A stretch of DNA of 64,000 bases, from positions 248,001-312,000 of the forward strand of contig NZ_FPJE01000001.1 in NCBI RefSeq assembly GCF_900119185.1. The letters are read 5' to 3'. Under the pieces are notes generated by a model. It did not search any database. It was not told the origin of the DNA and saw nothing but the letters and a program-made list of their open reading frames with translations. The translations under genes were made by a program, and so were the position numbers. This DNA is from Sinomicrobium oceani (GTDB taxonomy: Bacteria > Bacteroidota > Bacteroidia > Flavobacteriales > Flavobacteriaceae). The number at the start of each line of letters is the position of its first letter. The stretch's first letter is position 1. Shown here in pieces: positions 42,653 through 53,052 of the stretch.

Positions 42653-44917
42653 TTAAGCATTTCCTGCCGCTATAAGATTCAATGCAGAACCTGCTCTGAA
42701 CCATGCGATCTGTCCTTTATTATAGCTGTGGTTTGCTTTAATTACATCTTTACTACCATCGCTGTGAACCAATTCTATGGTCACATCTTTTCCGGGAGCA
42801 AATCCCTCAAGGTCTACAAAGTTGAACGTATCATCTTCCTGGATCAGGTCATAATCCGCTTCGTTGGCAAAAGTAAGTGCCAGCATTCCCTGCTTTTTCA
42901 GGTTAGTTTCGTGGATACGTGCAAAAGACTTCACCAGGACCACTTTTACTCCCAAGTGGCGTGGCTCCATAGCCGCATGCTCACGCGAAGAACCTTCTCC
43001 GTAGTTATGGTCACCCACAACTACCGTAGGTATTCCGGCAGCTTTGTACTCTCTTTGTGTATCGGGAACTCCTCCGTATTCGCCATTCAACTGATTTTTC
43101 ACGAAGTTGGTCTTCATGTTATAGGCATTTACGGCACCGATAAGACAGTTATTGGAGATATTGTCCAGATGACCGCGGTAACGCAACCATGGTCCCGCCA
43201 TAGAAATATGGTCTGTCGTACATTTTCCGAAAGCCTTGATAAGTAATCTGGCTCCGGTGATATTCTTACCGTCCCACGGCGCAAAAGGCTTCAGCAGCTC
43301 CAGGCGCTCGGATGTAGGTGATACTACGACATTAATACCGCTTCCGTCCTCTGCCGGAGCCTGGTATCCTGCATCCTCCACAGCAAATCCTTCGGGTGGC
43401 AATTCGTATCCTCTCGGCTCATCCAGCATCACCTCTTCGCCGTCTTCGTTGATCAGCTTATCTTTGAGCGGATTAAAATCGAGTCTTCCGGAGATCGCAA
43501 TAGCGGTGACCAGTTCCGGAGACCCTACAAAAGCAAGCGTATTCGGGTTACCGTCTGCTCTTTTAGCAAAGTTCCTGTTAAAAGAGTGAACGATAGTATT
43601 GCGCTCTTCTTTCTCAGATCCCTCACGATCCCACATTCCTATACAGGGTCCGCAGGCATTGGCAAATACCGTAGCGCCAATTTTATTAAAGGTATCGATA
43701 AACCCGTCTCTCTCGATGGTATAACGCACCTGCTCTGATCCGGGAGTTATGGTAAAGCTCGATTTTGTCTTTAGTTTTTTATCAGACACCTGTTTGGCCA
43801 GGGAAGCGGCTCTTGAAATATCCTCATACGAAGAGTTTGTACAGGAACCTATAAGTCCATACTCCACTTTCAGCGGCCAGTCATTCTCCTTGGCAGCTTC
43901 TTTCATTTTGGATATTGGCGTAGCCAGGTCTGGCGTAAAAGGTCCGTTCAGGTGCGGCTCCAACTCGGAAAGATTGATTTCTATCACCTGATCGAAATAC
44001 TGCTCCGGACTGGCATAAACCTCCGGATCGGCAGTGAGATATTCTTTGACGTTATTTGCAGCATCCGCAACATCAGCACGTCCTGTAGACCGCAGATACC
44101 TGTCCATAGAAGCATCGTATCCGAATGTTGAAGTCGTTGCCCCTACTTCGGCCCCCATGTTACAGATCGTACCTTTACCGGTACAAGACATAGCTTCGGC
44201 ACCTTCACCGAAATACTCGATGATAGCCCCGGTTCCTCCTTTTACGGTAAGAATACCGGCAACCTTCAGGATAACGTCTTTGGGAGCGGTCCATCCGGAG
44301 AGTTTTCCGGTGAGTTTCACCCCTATGAGTTTAGGAAATTTAAGTTCCCATGGCATGCCGGCCATCACATCAACAGCATCAGCTCCACCGACACCGATAG
44401 CGATCATTCCGAGTCCGCCCGCATTTACGGTATGCGAATCCGTACCGATCATCATTCCTCCTGGGAATGCATAGTTTTCAAGAACCACCTGATGAATAAT
44501 ACCTGCACCGGGCTTCCAGAAACCTATTCCGTATTTATTTGATACCGACCCCAGAAAGTCGAATACCTCGTTACTTGTTTCATTGGCTCTTTTCAGATCT
44601 TTATCCGCGCCTACTTTTGCCTGGATCAGGTGATCGCAGTGCACCGTTGTAGGAACAGCTACTTTGGGCTTTCCGGCCCTCATAAACTGTAACAACGCCA
44701 TTTGTGCCGTAGCATCCTGACAAGCAATCCTGTCGGGGGCAAAGTCCACATAATCCGTACCTCTCTCAAATGCCGTAGTCGGGTTACCATCCCAAAGGTG
44801 GGCATATAAAATCTTTTCGGATAAGGTCAGCGGCTTACCTACCACTTCACGGGCTTTATCTACCCGCTCGGTGATTCCAGCGTAGACCTTTTGAATCATA
44901 TCAATATCAAAAGCCAT
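42653..44917 (-). CDS. Aconitate hydratase (mitochondrial-type)
   Basis: 754 residues. Interconverts citrate and isocitrate in the TCA cycle. [4Fe-4S] ligands: Cys in [11 protein letters not shown] and the pair in [12 protein letters not shown]. Also [31 protein letters not shown], and the swivelling C-domain with [18 protein letters not shown]. The N-terminus and length match the eukaryotic mitochondrial aconitase group rather than the larger AcnA/IRP or AcnB. An exact -7 box lies 33 nt upstream and a strong terminator follows. Confidence 0.96.
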   Translation of the reverse strand: MAFDIDMIQKVYAGITERVDKAREVVGKPLTLSEKILYAHLWDGNPTTAFERGTDYVDFAPDRIACQDATAQMALLQFMRAGKPKVAVPTTVHCDHLIQAKVGADKDLKRANETSNEVFDFLGSVSNKYGIGFWKPGAGIIHQVVLENYAFPGGMMIGTDSHTVNAGGLGMIAIGVGGADAVDVMAGMPWELKFPKLIGVKLTGKLSGWTAPKDVILKVAGILTVKGGTGAIIEYFGEGAEAMSCTGKGTICNMGAEVGATTSTFGYDASMDRYLRSTGRADVADAANNVKEYLTADPEVYASPEQYFDQVIEINLSELEPHLNGPFTPDLATPISKMKEAAKENDWPLKVEYGLIGSCTNSSYEDISRAASLAKQVSDKKLKTKSSFTITPGSEQVRYTIERDGFIDTFNKIGATVFANACGPCIGMWDREGSEKEERNTIVHSFNRNFAKRADGNPNTLAFVGSPELVTAIAISGRLDFNPLKDKLINEDGEEVMLDEPRGYELPPEGFAVEDAGYQAPAEDGSGINVVVSPTSERLELLKPFAPWDGKNITGARLLIKAFGKCTTDHISMAGPWLRYRGHLDNISNNCLIGAVNAYNMKTNFVKNQLNGEYGGVPDTQREYKAAGIPTVVVGDHNYGEGSSREHAAMEPRHLGVKVVLVKSFARIHETNLKKQGMLALTFANEADYDLIQEDDTFNFVDLEGFAPGKDVTIELVHSDGSKDVIKANHSYNKGQIAWFRAGSALNLIAAGNA

Positions 44918-44949
44918 TGTCTATAAAGTTTTTTATTTTGAAAGTCCGG

Positions 44950-44957
44950 CAAAAATA
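44950..44957 (-). promoter_or_regulatory. Candidate -7 box (TATTTTTG) for aconitase
   Basis: Exact TAnnTTTG on the minus strand, 33 nt before the start codon. Confidence 0.45.
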
Positions 44958-45317
44958 CGAAATCGCTAACACTTTTTAAAGTTTTTAATATCTCCTTTTC
45001 TTTTCCTCGTATTCCGCAACAAATCTATAGCAAAACCTTCCTATTTTATGCATTTGACATTTTATTAATACGCAAAATATAAATTTGTTAATACCGGCAC
45101 TTCATATCAGACAAAATGATACTATCAATTTTATTTATACGGCAATAATCAAACGAAATTTTAAGGGATTGTTAAGCAAGCAGATCACTGACGGAGCTAT
45201 AAACAAAATAGCGTCACTTTATGCTCTAACGGATCGCTCGGCGTCTTTTACATTTTTTTCAGTCCTACGGGGTTCCTGTTAGCAAAGTCATAAAAAACGG
45301 ACGATCTCTAAAAGAAC

Positions 45318-45341
45318 AGGCCCGGTAGTACTACCAGGCCT
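45318..45341 (-). terminator. Terminator of the OsmC-family gene
   Basis: Arms 45318-45328 and 45331-45341. All 11 positions pair in minus-strand RNA with one U-G wobble; the plus strand has a C-A mismatch there. Followed by GTTCTTTT on the minus strand. Confidence 0.7.
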
Positions 45342-45355
45342 CGTCTCTGTTTTAT

Positions 45356-45769
45356 TTATTCGAAGATTCCCCCCCAATGAAATGAAATTTCCTTCTTTAT
45401 ATCCGGGTGCAAGCTGTAATGCACAGGACAGGTCTTGGCAGTGTTCTCCAGCAATTTCCTGGTTCTTTCTTCCGGATTTACCGGAAAATAAAACGCTACT
45501 TTTATTGCGGAAATCCGCCTGGGTGACGCCTCCATGGTTTTTGTTACTTCCGCCACGGTTTCACTAAGGTCTACCTGCAGGTCTCTGGCTTTGATCCCCA
45601 TAACCGTAAGCATACAACTCGCCAGTGCCGTAGCTACCGTATCCGTAGGAGAAAAAGCTTCTCCTTTTCCGTTATTGTCCGTAGGCGCATCGGTAATAAA
45701 CGTATTACCGGACTGCAGATGTTCGCACACTGTTCTCAGCTCGCCTTTATAGGTTACTTTTGAGGTCAT
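45356..45769 (-). CDS. OsmC/Ohr-family peroxide reductase-like protein
   Basis: 137 residues. OsmC fold with the two conserved cysteines: one in ALASCMLTVMG (about 50-60) and one in KTCPVHYSLHPD (about 112-123). Family members reduce organic hydroperoxides with cytoplasmic dithiols. Its ATG overlaps the stop of the LysM gene by 4 bp (ATGA), so the two are translationally coupled. Bacillithiol or dihydrolipoamide could be the electron donor; this is speculation. Confidence 0.92.
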   Translation of the reverse strand: MTSKVTYKGELRTVCEHLQSGNTFITDAPTDNNGKGEAFSPTDTVATALASCMLTVMGIKARDLQVDLSETVAEVTKTMEASPRRISAIKVAFYFPVNPEERTRKLLENTAKTCPVHYSLHPDIKKEISFHWGGIFE

Positions 45770-47661
45770 TTTGCTTCTTCTATTTCAAGTTTGTCTGTGT
45801 ACCTTACAATATAAGCTCCGTTATTGTAATATCCTCCGCCAAACGATTTTTTATGATAATTGAATTTATTCTCCACATATTCCGTTTCTCCGATACGGGA
45901 CACCGTTTCGAAAAGGTCTTCATCATAGGCCAGGCGAAGCAATACATCTTTGGTCATATCATATCCCCGCACCGCGTACCTGTTGGGAGAGATACCATAT
46001 TTATCAAAATAAGCCCTGACAAAAGGATCGCTGTCGGATGAGGCTTTATCTACGGTTGGATAATGGAACTTCAGATTGGCAAGGTGAAAGTTGGATACGC
46101 TCTCCGACTCAAAGGCATTGGTTTTTTTGGTTGTAAAGAGCGTAATCTTATGCTGCCCGGAACGTGCGGAATTCAGTACGCCCGTCACATTGGTCAGCAT
46201 AACAATATCTCCGGTTTCCACGATAACCCAGTTTTCCTTAATCTCACTCAGCACCCTTTTCAGGTCATCGATCTTTATAAATTTATCCTCAGTAGGATTG
46301 AGTATATGCACCCCGGACAGTTCGGATTGTAAGCGTTGCCGGACTCCTGCATTTTTCGAATCGGCAATAACGACAATATGTTTGTCTCCACCATGCAGCT
46401 TTATGTAATTGATCATTTTCTCCCGGAGCACCTGGTCATCCGGTACGGTCTGAAATATGTTGTCCAGCGGCTTTACAGTGCCTGAAAACGGAAGAAAAAC
46501 AGGGACTCCGCGCACACCACCGGCAACTTCATTGAAAGGCGTTGAAAGAAATGGCCCTATGACAGCGTCCACATCTCTGAAATTGTTGGCTGCAAGCAAT
46601 CTTCCCGTACCCGTCGTACTGGCGCGACTGTCCAGAACTTTTACATTGACGGAAACCCCGAGTTTTTTAACGGAGTCCAAAGCAGTAAGTGCTCCGGTGT
46701 AAAAATCGAGGGATCTGCTCAGCAACTTACTCTCCCTGATCCTTTTTCTAAAATCATCACTATCATCTATCTCGTTCAGTTTAAAAGGGAGCACCAGGGC
46801 TATATTCACCGTACTTCTACGATTAATACTGTCCGTAAGATGAAATTTCTCCGTAACCACGCCGTCTTCCACTTCGAGGTTTGAAGGTAAGGATTGTGGG
46901 AGCTTGAGAATCATTCCTTCTTTGAGCCCTCCTTCCTTCAGCTCGGGATTCAGAGCTTCCAGCTGCTCGCGGGTTACCCCGAGTTTCACTTTCAACCGGT
47001 AGAACCCTTCCTTCGGCTGAACCACATAATAGCTGTGCGCATCATCTATAGGCTTTTCTTTGACACCGGGTTCGTCCGGTACAATAACCTCCTGTCCTTC
47101 GCGCAGTACATCACCCATTTCCGGGTTTAGCGCCTCCAGTTCCTCGATGGTTATCCCGTGCTTATAAGCCACACGCCACTTCCCTTCTTTGGCCTGCACC
47201 ACATAGGTCCTGGTGTTATCCGGTTCGGGGTCTTTAAAAACTTCCACAGCCTTATACTCAAAACGCGGGATGCGTATCTTCTCTTTCTTTTTGAGCTGAC
47301 GGCTATACAATTCCTTATTGTACTTCTTGATATCGTCCACACTCACATTGTACAGTTGTGCAATGCTGAACAAGGTTTCTTTACGCCGTACTTTATGGGT
47401 GATAAAAGAAACCACTTCCTGTGTCATCTTTTCGCCGTCTGTCTTTGCTTTGTCAGACAGCGGAATGATCAGGATCGTATTGACCGTAAGACCGTTTTTC
47501 ACTTCCGGATTGAGCCGGATGATGTCGGACGGGCTCACCTCGTATTTCCTGGCAATACCCGCTATGGTCTCTCCTTTTTTTACGGCATGCGTATCAAAAT
47601 CCTGTGCATACGCCAAAGAGCCAAAAAAAGCTGCCAGTAAAAAAACTACAAATTTGTTCAT
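45766..47661 (-). CDS. Secreted protein with four LysM domains fused to a type-1 periplasmic binding-like domain
   Basis: 631 residues. Signal peptide about 1-19 (ending AYAQ). Four LysM repeats at about 21-70, 86-133, 150-195 and 210-258; the first reads HAVKKGETIAGIARKY and the second HKVRRKETLFSIAQLY. The rest (about 280-631) has the fold signs of a branched-chain amino acid/PBP1 binding protein: NIALVLPFKL, SLDFYTGALTALDS, AVIGPFLSTPF, HIVVIADSKN and RAYFDKYGISPNRYAVRGYD. Likely anchors to peptidoglycan and senses or binds a ligand or protein partner. It follows guaA and is coupled to the OsmC gene; the guaA link recurs in Bacteroidota, from memory. Confidence 0.85.
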   Translation of the reverse strand: MNKFVVFLLAAFFGSLAYAQDFDTHAVKKGETIAGIARKYEVSPSDIIRLNPEVKNGLTVNTILIIPLSDKAKTDGEKMTQEVVSFITHKVRRKETLFSIAQLYNVSVDDIKKYNKELYSRQLKKKEKIRIPRFEYKAVEVFKDPEPDNTRTYVVQAKEGKWRVAYKHGITIEELEALNPEMGDVLREGQEVIVPDEPGVKEKPIDDAHSYYVVQPKEGFYRLKVKLGVTREQLEALNPELKEGGLKEGMILKLPQSLPSNLEVEDGVVTEKFHLTDSINRRSTVNIALVLPFKLNEIDDSDDFRKRIRESKLLSRSLDFYTGALTALDSVKKLGVSVNVKVLDSRASTTGTGRLLAANNFRDVDAVIGPFLSTPFNEVAGGVRGVPVFLPFSGTVKPLDNIFQTVPDDQVLREKMINYIKLHGGDKHIVVIADSKNAGVRQRLQSELSGVHILNPTEDKFIKIDDLKRVLSEIKENWVIVETGDIVMLTNVTGVLNSARSGQHKITLFTTKKTNAFESESVSNFHLANLKFHYPTVDKASSDSDPFVRAYFDKYGISPNRYAVRGYDMTKDVLLRLAYDEDLFETVSRIGETEYVENKFNYHKKSFGGGYYNNGAYIVRYTDKLEIEEAK

Positions 47662-47704
47662 TCGTATTTATTTTTAAGCATTCGGACGAAGGACCTGCCC
47701 TAAA

Positions 47705-47712
47705 CAAAGATA
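47705..47712 (-). promoter_or_regulatory. Candidate -7 box (TATCTTTG) for the LysM gene
   Basis: Exact TAnnTTTG on the minus strand, 44 nt before the start codon. Confidence 0.4.
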
Positions 47713-47791
47713 CGGGCAATTTCAAAGAAACGCCCGGTATATCTTTCAGAACTTCCGGTTTACCGGTCTGCAAACGGGTAGGCAGGTTCCT

Positions 47792-49321
47792 TTATTCCCA
47801 TTCTATAGTAGCCGGCGGTTTAGAACTGATGTCGTACACTACTCTATTAACGCCTTTTACTCTATTTATTATATCATTTGATGTTTTTTGCAGAAAATCG
47901 TAGGGAAGATTTACCCAGTCGGCCGTCATACCGTCCGTACTTTCCACGGCCCGTAATGCAACACATTTTTCATACGTGCGTTCATCGCCCATAACGCCTA
48001 CGGAATTTACGGGGAGCAGGATAGCACCTGCCTGCCATACTTTATCATACAATCCCCAGCTTTTGAGCCCACTGATAAAGATATCGTCCACTTCCTGAAG
48101 GATACGCACTTTTTCCGGCGTAATATCGCCGAGAATACGTATCGCCAGACCAGGTCCGGGGAAGGGGTGTCTTCCCAGCAAGGCTGCATCCATATCCATG
48201 GACGCTCCTACTCTCCGTACCTCATCTTTAAAGAGCATACGCAGGGGCTCTACGACTTTCAGTTTCATAAAATCGGGAAGTCCGCCCACGTTGTGATGAC
48301 TTTTTATGGTTGCCGAAGGCCCTTTTACCGATATGGATTCGATCACATCGGGATAGATCGTTCCCTGACCAAGCCATTTGACATCCTTAATTTTATGAGC
48401 TTCATCATCGAACACCTCTATAAAGGTCCGTCCTATGGCTTTCCTTTTCAATTCCGGGTCTTCCAATCCCTTCAGGGCTTTCATGAAACGGTCCGAAGCA
48501 TCAACACCTTTTACATTGAGGTCCATGCCTTCGTAACGCTCCAATACTTTTTCAAATTCGTTCTTACGGAGCAGCCCGTTGTTTACGAATATACAGTGCA
48601 GGTTCTCTCCTATGGCTTTGTGCAACAAAACCGCTGCTACGGATGAGTCTACTCCTCCGGAGAGGGCCAGGACCACCTTGTCGTTTCCGAGTTGCTCTTT
48701 GAGAACGTCAACGGTCATATCCACAAAATTGTCCGGGGTCCAGCTCTGGGCTACTCCTGCTATTTTTACCAGGAAGTTTTCCAGTATTTTTTTTCCATCT
48801 GTAGAGTGATATACTTCCGGATGAAATTGTATGGCATAGGTCGGTTCCCCTTCTATCTTGTAGGCCGCATTTTCCACATCGGTCGTGCTGGCAAGTTTTA
48901 CCGCTCCTTCAGGCAATGCTTTGATCGTATCACTGTGGCTCATCCAAACCTGGGTTCCCGGAGAGACACCCTCAAAAAAGGCCTCTTCTTCGACAATATA
49001 AGACAGGTTTGCCCTTCCGTACTCCCGGGTATTGGAAGGCGCTACGTTACCTCCTCCGAAATGAGCAAGGTATTGTGCACCATAGCAAACGCCAAGCAGT
49101 GGGATCTTGCCGCGTATAGCGGATAAGTCCGGATGCGGCGCATCCTCTGCCCTTACGGAAAACGGGCTTCCGGAAAGTATTACCGCCTTATAGCGCGCCA
49201 TATCTTCCGGCAAATGATTGAATGGGTGAATTTCGCAGTAAATGTTTAGCTCGCGAACCCTTCGAGCGATGAGTTGTGTGTACTGCGAACCGAAATCTAA
49301 AATAAGTACGTCGTGTTGCAT
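47792..49321 (-). CDS. guaA: GMP synthase (glutamine-hydrolysing)
   Basis: 509 residues from ATG 49321; an ATG two codons upstream overlaps the promoter. The N-terminal glutamine amidotransferase domain (about 1-190) has catalytic Cys in [15 protein letters not shown] and HPEV; the PP-loop ATP pyrophosphatase has [13 protein letters not shown] (about 218-230); the C-terminal dimerisation domain includes [15 protein letters not shown]. Converts XMP to GMP with glutamine. The promoter is virtually adjacent to the start codon. Confidence 0.97.
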   Translation of the reverse strand: MQHDVLILDFGSQYTQLIARRVRELNIYCEIHPFNHLPEDMARYKAVILSGSPFSVRAEDAPHPDLSAIRGKIPLLGVCYGAQYLAHFGGGNVAPSNTREYGRANLSYIVEEEAFFEGVSPGTQVWMSHSDTIKALPEGAVKLASTTDVENAAYKIEGEPTYAIQFHPEVYHSTDGKKILENFLVKIAGVAQSWTPDNFVDMTVDVLKEQLGNDKVVLALSGGVDSSVAAVLLHKAIGENLHCIFVNNGLLRKNEFEKVLERYEGMDLNVKGVDASDRFMKALKGLEDPELKRKAIGRTFIEVFDDEAHKIKDVKWLGQGTIYPDVIESISVKGPSATIKSHHNVGGLPDFMKLKVVEPLRMLFKDEVRRVGASMDMDAALLGRHPFPGPGLAIRILGDITPEKVRILQEVDDIFISGLKSWGLYDKVWQAGAILLPVNSVGVMGDERTYEKCVALRAVESTDGMTADWVNLPYDFLQKTSNDIINRVKGVNRVVYDISSKPPATIEWE

Positions 49322-49324
49322 GCG

Positions 49325-49354
49325 CAAAAATACTACTAAATATCAAAAATCAAA
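49325..49354 (-). promoter_or_regulatory. guaA: guaA promoter (TTTG-N18-TATTTTTG), almost no leader
   Basis: On the minus strand: TTTG at 49351-49354, 18-nt spacer, exact TAnnTTTG at 49325-49332. The box ends 3 nt before the ATG, so transcription would start at or within a base or two of the start codon. Confidence 0.55.
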
Positions 49355-49394
49355 TCTCAAATCCTAAATTCCTCTTATAGTTATCCAAAAACTA

Positions 49395-50768
49395 TTACTT
49401 CATCGTATCGAGGATCATTTTTATATCTTCTTCGGTGGTATCCGGGTTGATAAAACAAAAACGGGAAACCGTCTCATACGTATCTCCGTTTTTCCATTTG
49501 GTCGGGGTCACCAGCGCGAGTCCTGCTTTGTGGTTTTTATAGGTCCAGTTCGTGTAGTCATCCGGTGTCCATCCCTTACGACGATACAGCACACAAGACA
49601 AACCGGGCTCGCGCACGAGTTCCAGGTCGGGGTTTTCTTCGATGAGATTTGCAGCTATTTTTGCCAGTTCAATTCCACGTTCCACGGCTTCCTTATACAT
49701 TTTTGTACCGTGCATAGCAAGAGAAAACCATAAGGGTAATCCCCTTACCCTTCGGGTCAGCTGTATCTGGTAATCGGCCGGATTGAAACCCTGAGCCCCC
49801 TCGTCTTTGAAAATATCGAGATATGATCCTTCCTGGGCATGCGCTTTTCTGGCCAGTTCGGGCTTTTTATAGATGACCGCCCCACAATCGTAAGGGGAGA
49901 ACAACCATTTGTGCGGATCTATAGTAATACTGTCAGCACTTTCGATACCCCGGAACAAATGTCTTACGGAATCGGCAGCAAGTGCTCCTCCTCCGTAAGC
50001 GGCATCGACGTGAAACCAAAGCTGTTCTTTTTTACAGATCCCGGCAATCCCATCCAGATCGTCTATAATACCCGCGTTTGTAGTTCCCCCCGTGGCGACT
50101 ACTGCAAACAGGCGGTTTCTCTGCTCGTCCGACAAATGGTCTATGGTATATCGCAATCCTTCTTGAGTCAACCGGTCTTCGGAATCGACAAGGTAAACGT
50201 CCGCATCGATAACTTTTGCCATAGCTTTTATAGAGGAATGTGCTCCTATGGATGTTATGATCAGGCCCCGGTCGCGGTTGTGTTCGCCACAGACAGAACG
50301 CCAGGCCTCACGGGCAGTAACCATAGCCGAGAGATTTGCGGCAGTCCCGCCACTGGTAAACACTCCGAACGCTCCTTCGGGAAGCCCGGTCAGGGAAACC
50401 AACCATTTCATCGCTTCATTTTCGCAATAAATCCCACCGGCTCCTTCCATCCAGTATGCCCCGTGAATACTGGAAGCAGACGTTACCAGATCGAACATCA
50501 CAGCCGCACGGGTCGGCGAAGCCGGAACAAAAGCGAGATGTCTGGGATGATCTATAGGCACAGTTGCCTTGACCAGGACATCTCTGAACAACTGGAACGC
50601 TTTTTCCCCACCAATACCATCGGGAGTGATCGTTTCCCCTACCAATCCTCGCAATTCCTCTTCTTTTTTGGGGTGACCTAATTCCGGTGAAGTCTGGGTA
50701 ATCCTGTTTATGGCGTACTTCATGACATCGAGTGTCATTTCCACCACATCCATATCTATGTTATGCAT
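49395..50768 (-). CDS. PLP-dependent group II decarboxylase (aromatic-L-amino-acid decarboxylase-like)
   Basis: 457 residues. PLP-lysine in DPHKWLFSPYDCG (about 290-302), with HVDAAYGG (about 258) and FTSGGTAANLSAMVTAR (about 128-144), as in the AADC/glutamate/tyrosine decarboxylase fold. The substrate cannot be read: aromatic amino acids fit best from DPHKWLFSPYDCG and GDTYETVSRFCFINPDTT. It precedes guaA by 73 bp on the same strand, but guaA has its own promoter. Confidence 0.92.
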   Translation of the reverse strand: MHNIDMDVVEMTLDVMKYAINRITQTSPELGHPKKEEELRGLVGETITPDGIGGEKAFQLFRDVLVKATVPIDHPRHLAFVPASPTRAAVMFDLVTSASSIHGAYWMEGAGGIYCENEAMKWLVSLTGLPEGAFGVFTSGGTAANLSAMVTAREAWRSVCGEHNRDRGLIITSIGAHSSIKAMAKVIDADVYLVDSEDRLTQEGLRYTIDHLSDEQRNRLFAVVATGGTTNAGIIDDLDGIAGICKKEQLWFHVDAAYGGGALAADSVRHLFRGIESADSITIDPHKWLFSPYDCGAVIYKKPELARKAHAQEGSYLDIFKDEGAQGFNPADYQIQLTRRVRGLPLWFSLAMHGTKMYKEAVERGIELAKIAANLIEENPDLELVREPGLSCVLYRRKGWTPDDYTNWTYKNHKAGLALVTPTKWKNGDTYETVSRFCFINPDTTEEDIKMILDTMK

Positions 50769-50785
50769 ATTTTATTTCTTTCCGG

Positions 50786-50793
50786 CAAAGATA
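50786..50793 (-). promoter_or_regulatory. Candidate -7 box (TATCTTTG) for the decarboxylase gene
   Basis: Exact TAnnTTTG on the minus strand, 18 nt before the start codon. Confidence 0.45.
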
Positions 50794-50901
50794 CATATTG
50801 CCTACTTAGCGCTCTCGTCTAAAAGGCATCCCGGAAACTTTTTTTATTATGAAAAACAAAAAAGAAATTGTAAATTAATAGGCTAAACGTATCCCTGCCC
50901 T

Positions 50902-51441
50902 ATGAATATTCTCGATTCCATAAAAAACGAGCTCCGAAAAGCTGTTACCAAACCCAAGCACCGTTTTCGTTATTTTTCCATGGCTACCTGCGGAATTCAC
51001 GGCCACGTACGCCAGCGCATGCTTGTATTACGGGATGTTGCCGACGACTTCACCCTCACTGCATATACCGACAGCAGGTCTAAAAAAATGACACATCTGC
51101 GGGAAAACAGCGAAGTGAGCCTCTTGTTTTTCAATCCGTCCAAATTTATACAGATCACCATGACCGCCAGGGTACAGGTAGATAACAACGAAGAGACGAT
51201 ACTCAATTTGTGGAACCGTATAAAACCAAGATCACGAAAAGATTATATTACAGAACTCCCTCCCGGAACCATGATCCAGGACCCGTCGGAAATAGAACAT
51301 CAGGACAACATTCACTACTTTACCGTATTACGACTGATCCCGGAAAAAATCGAATACGTAAAACTACAGAAGATCAACCACCTGAGAATACTCTTCTGCC
51401 GGGAAGACCATACATGGAGCAGCACCTACCTGGTACCGTAA
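50902..51441 (+). CDS. FMN-binding split-barrel (pyridoxamine 5'-phosphate oxidase-like) protein
   Basis: 179 residues. PNPOx-like split barrel: RYFSMATCGIHGHVRQRMLVLRD start, DFTLTAYTDSRSKKMTHLREN (phosphate-binding Ser/Arg/Lys loop) and SLLFFNPSKFIQITMTARV, as in the alr4036/PdxH-like group. It lacks the C-terminal PdxH signature, so it is likely a flavin- or heme-binding relative rather than PdxH itself. Divergent from the PLP decarboxylase; the stop lies 3 bp from the convergent bshC. Confidence 0.85.
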   Translation: MNILDSIKNELRKAVTKPKHRFRYFSMATCGIHGHVRQRMLVLRDVADDFTLTAYTDSRSKKMTHLRENSEVSLLFFNPSKFIQITMTARVQVDNNEETILNLWNRIKPRSRKDYITELPPGTMIQDPSEIEHQDNIHYFTVLRLIPEKIEYVKLQKINHLRILFCREDHTWSSTYLVP

Positions 51442-51444
51442 TCT

Positions 51445-53052
51445 CTACGCCTGTGGAGTCAGCACATAAAAATCCCCCTTTAAAGGGTCCAGCTCATCCA
51501 GCAGTAGCGAAATGAGAGCCTTACCGTATTGCTCGTAAAACTGGGAAAAATTAACAGTACGTTCCTGTAAGGATTGTCCCGGGAATAATTCATTCTGAAT
51601 TTCTGTCATCCGGATGACCTGGTCGGACAGTTTTCTCTTTTGTGCCTTTAACAACCTCTTCTCCAGTTTATCCAAACCTTTCAACTGTTTTTTTTCCTGT
51701 GCCCTTACGGCGTTTAAAAAGGTTTTATCGGTTTTTTCTGCCAGTTCGTACATTTCCCTGAACTGTTCCTGAAGATGTTTTTTCTGCGGGGTAAAATCGA
51801 TATCGACATCACTGATCTCCCTTACTTTTTTATTGATAAAGGCATCTCTTTTCAAAAAGAGGGCTTCCGGGCTGATACGCAGGTTTTCCAGCTTGCTGCG
51901 TTGTTTCGCACTAACCAGCAAAACGGAATTACGAACGAGCAATACCGGAAAAGGTACTTTTTCTTCTTCGAAAAATCCTTTCAGCTGCAACCAGTAGGCT
52001 ATTTCTCCTCCACCTCCTATGTAACAGAGATTGGGCAATATAACTTCCTGGTAGAGCGGACGAAGTATGACATTCGGAGAAAATTTCTGTGGTTCCTCCT
52101 GCAGGTGCTGCAGCAAGGCTTCTTTACTCCACGTGATATCCGTATCTACAACACCGTAGGTATCTCCGGCTTTCCCGATACGTTCCCGTAACCCCTCATC
52201 CAGATAAAAAAGATTGATCTCCCGGGGATTCACCTGAAGATTATAGTTTCCGTCAGCTTCCTTAAGCGCTTCGGAAGTTCCGGAAACGCTGCGGTAGGCT
52301 ACATTGCGAAATATATCATTCTCCGCATATGGTATAAACAGCTCTTTGAGACTGCGATCGTCACCATCTACGATAACGAGGCCATATTCACCAAAAAGTT
52401 CATTCACGAGAAAACGGGTCGCGGAGGCCAGGTTGTCGTGCTCCAGATATGCCTTTTCAAAAAGCTGCTTGAGAAATTCCGACGAAGCTCCGGGCCCGAG
52501 CTCCGCAGCAAACAACCGGTACACCTCATCCAGTCCGTCGGTAGAAAATCTTCCTACGGCCCCTCCGGAGCTACGATTCCAGCAGAAGTTTTTCCCATGA
52601 ACATTAAAATGATTGATCTCTTCGAAGTCATGGTCTTCCGTAGCCATCCAATATACCGGAACAAAATGATAGCCGGCATATTCCGAAGCCAGTTGCCTGG
52701 CCAGTTTTAGAGTAGTTATAATTTTGTAGAGAAAATAGGAAGGCCCCGTAAAAAGATTAAGCTGATGCCCTGTTGTTATGGTAAAGGTATTCTCCGAGCG
52801 TAACGCATGAATATTGGATGATGTCTCCGCGGTCATTACCGTATGGGCATATTGCCGTTCGAGAGCATCGGCAAGCACCTGGCGTGTATCTCCGGAATAC
52901 GATCCCTGCTTTTCACGGAGCTGTTCTTTGAAACTCCCCATTTCCGGAAAGCGATTATAAAAAGGTTTCAATACCGGTTCCTGCTCTACATAATCGCAAA
53001 TCAGTTTCGAAAAATATCCGGTTTTTCGGTATGAAACACACGCATCAGGCAT
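51445..53052 (-). CDS. bshC: Bacillithiol biosynthesis cysteine-adding enzyme BshC
   Basis: 535 residues from ATG 53052 (MPDACVSYRKTGYFSKLICDYVEQ matches the family start in its first half); a frame opening at 53172 adds a non-family leader. Family features: YAHTVMTAETSSNIHALR, TGHQLNLFTGPSYFLYKI, PVYWMATEDHDFEEINHF, YIGGGGEIAYWLQLKGFF, and a coiled-coil segment (about 420-480). BshC adds cysteine to glucosaminyl malate to finish bacillithiol, the low-molecular-weight thiol used instead of glutathione. bshA and bshB are not in the window. Confidence 0.95.
   Translation of the reverse strand: MPDACVSYRKTGYFSKLICDYVEQEPVLKPFYNRFPEMGSFKEQLREKQGSYSGDTRQVLADALERQYAHTVMTAETSSNIHALRSENTFTITTGHQLNLFTGPSYFLYKIITTLKLARQLASEYAGYHFVPVYWMATEDHDFEEINHFNVHGKNFCWNRSSGGAVGRFSTDGLDEVYRLFAAELGPGASSEFLKQLFEKAYLEHDNLASATRFLVNELFGEYGLVIVDGDDRSLKELFIPYAENDIFRNVAYRSVSGTSEALKEADGNYNLQVNPREINLFYLDEGLRERIGKAGDTYGVVDTDITWSKEALLQHLQEEPQKFSPNVILRPLYQEVILPNLCYIGGGGEIAYWLQLKGFFEEEKVPFPVLLVRNSVLLVSAKQRSKLENLRISPEALFLKRDAFINKKVREISDVDIDFTPQKKHLQEQFREMYELAEKTDKTFLNAVRAQEKKQLKGLDKLEKRLLKAQKRKLSDQVIRMTEIQNELFPGQSLQERTVNFSQFYEQYGKALISLLLDELDPLKGDFYVLTPQA

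Larger units (their letters stand above)
44918..45355. other. Gap between aconitase gene and osmC-like gene
   Basis: 438 bp. Holds the aconitase promoter box (44950-44957) and the terminator of the OsmC-family gene (45318-45341). The AT-rich middle carries a 65-codon plus-strand frame (45085-45282) that looks like chance. Confidence 0.5.

Noticed and set aside
45085-45282. 65-codon plus-strand frame between aconitase and osmC-like genes
   Set aside because: No promoter box, no recognisable motif, in AT-rich DNA where such frames arise by chance.
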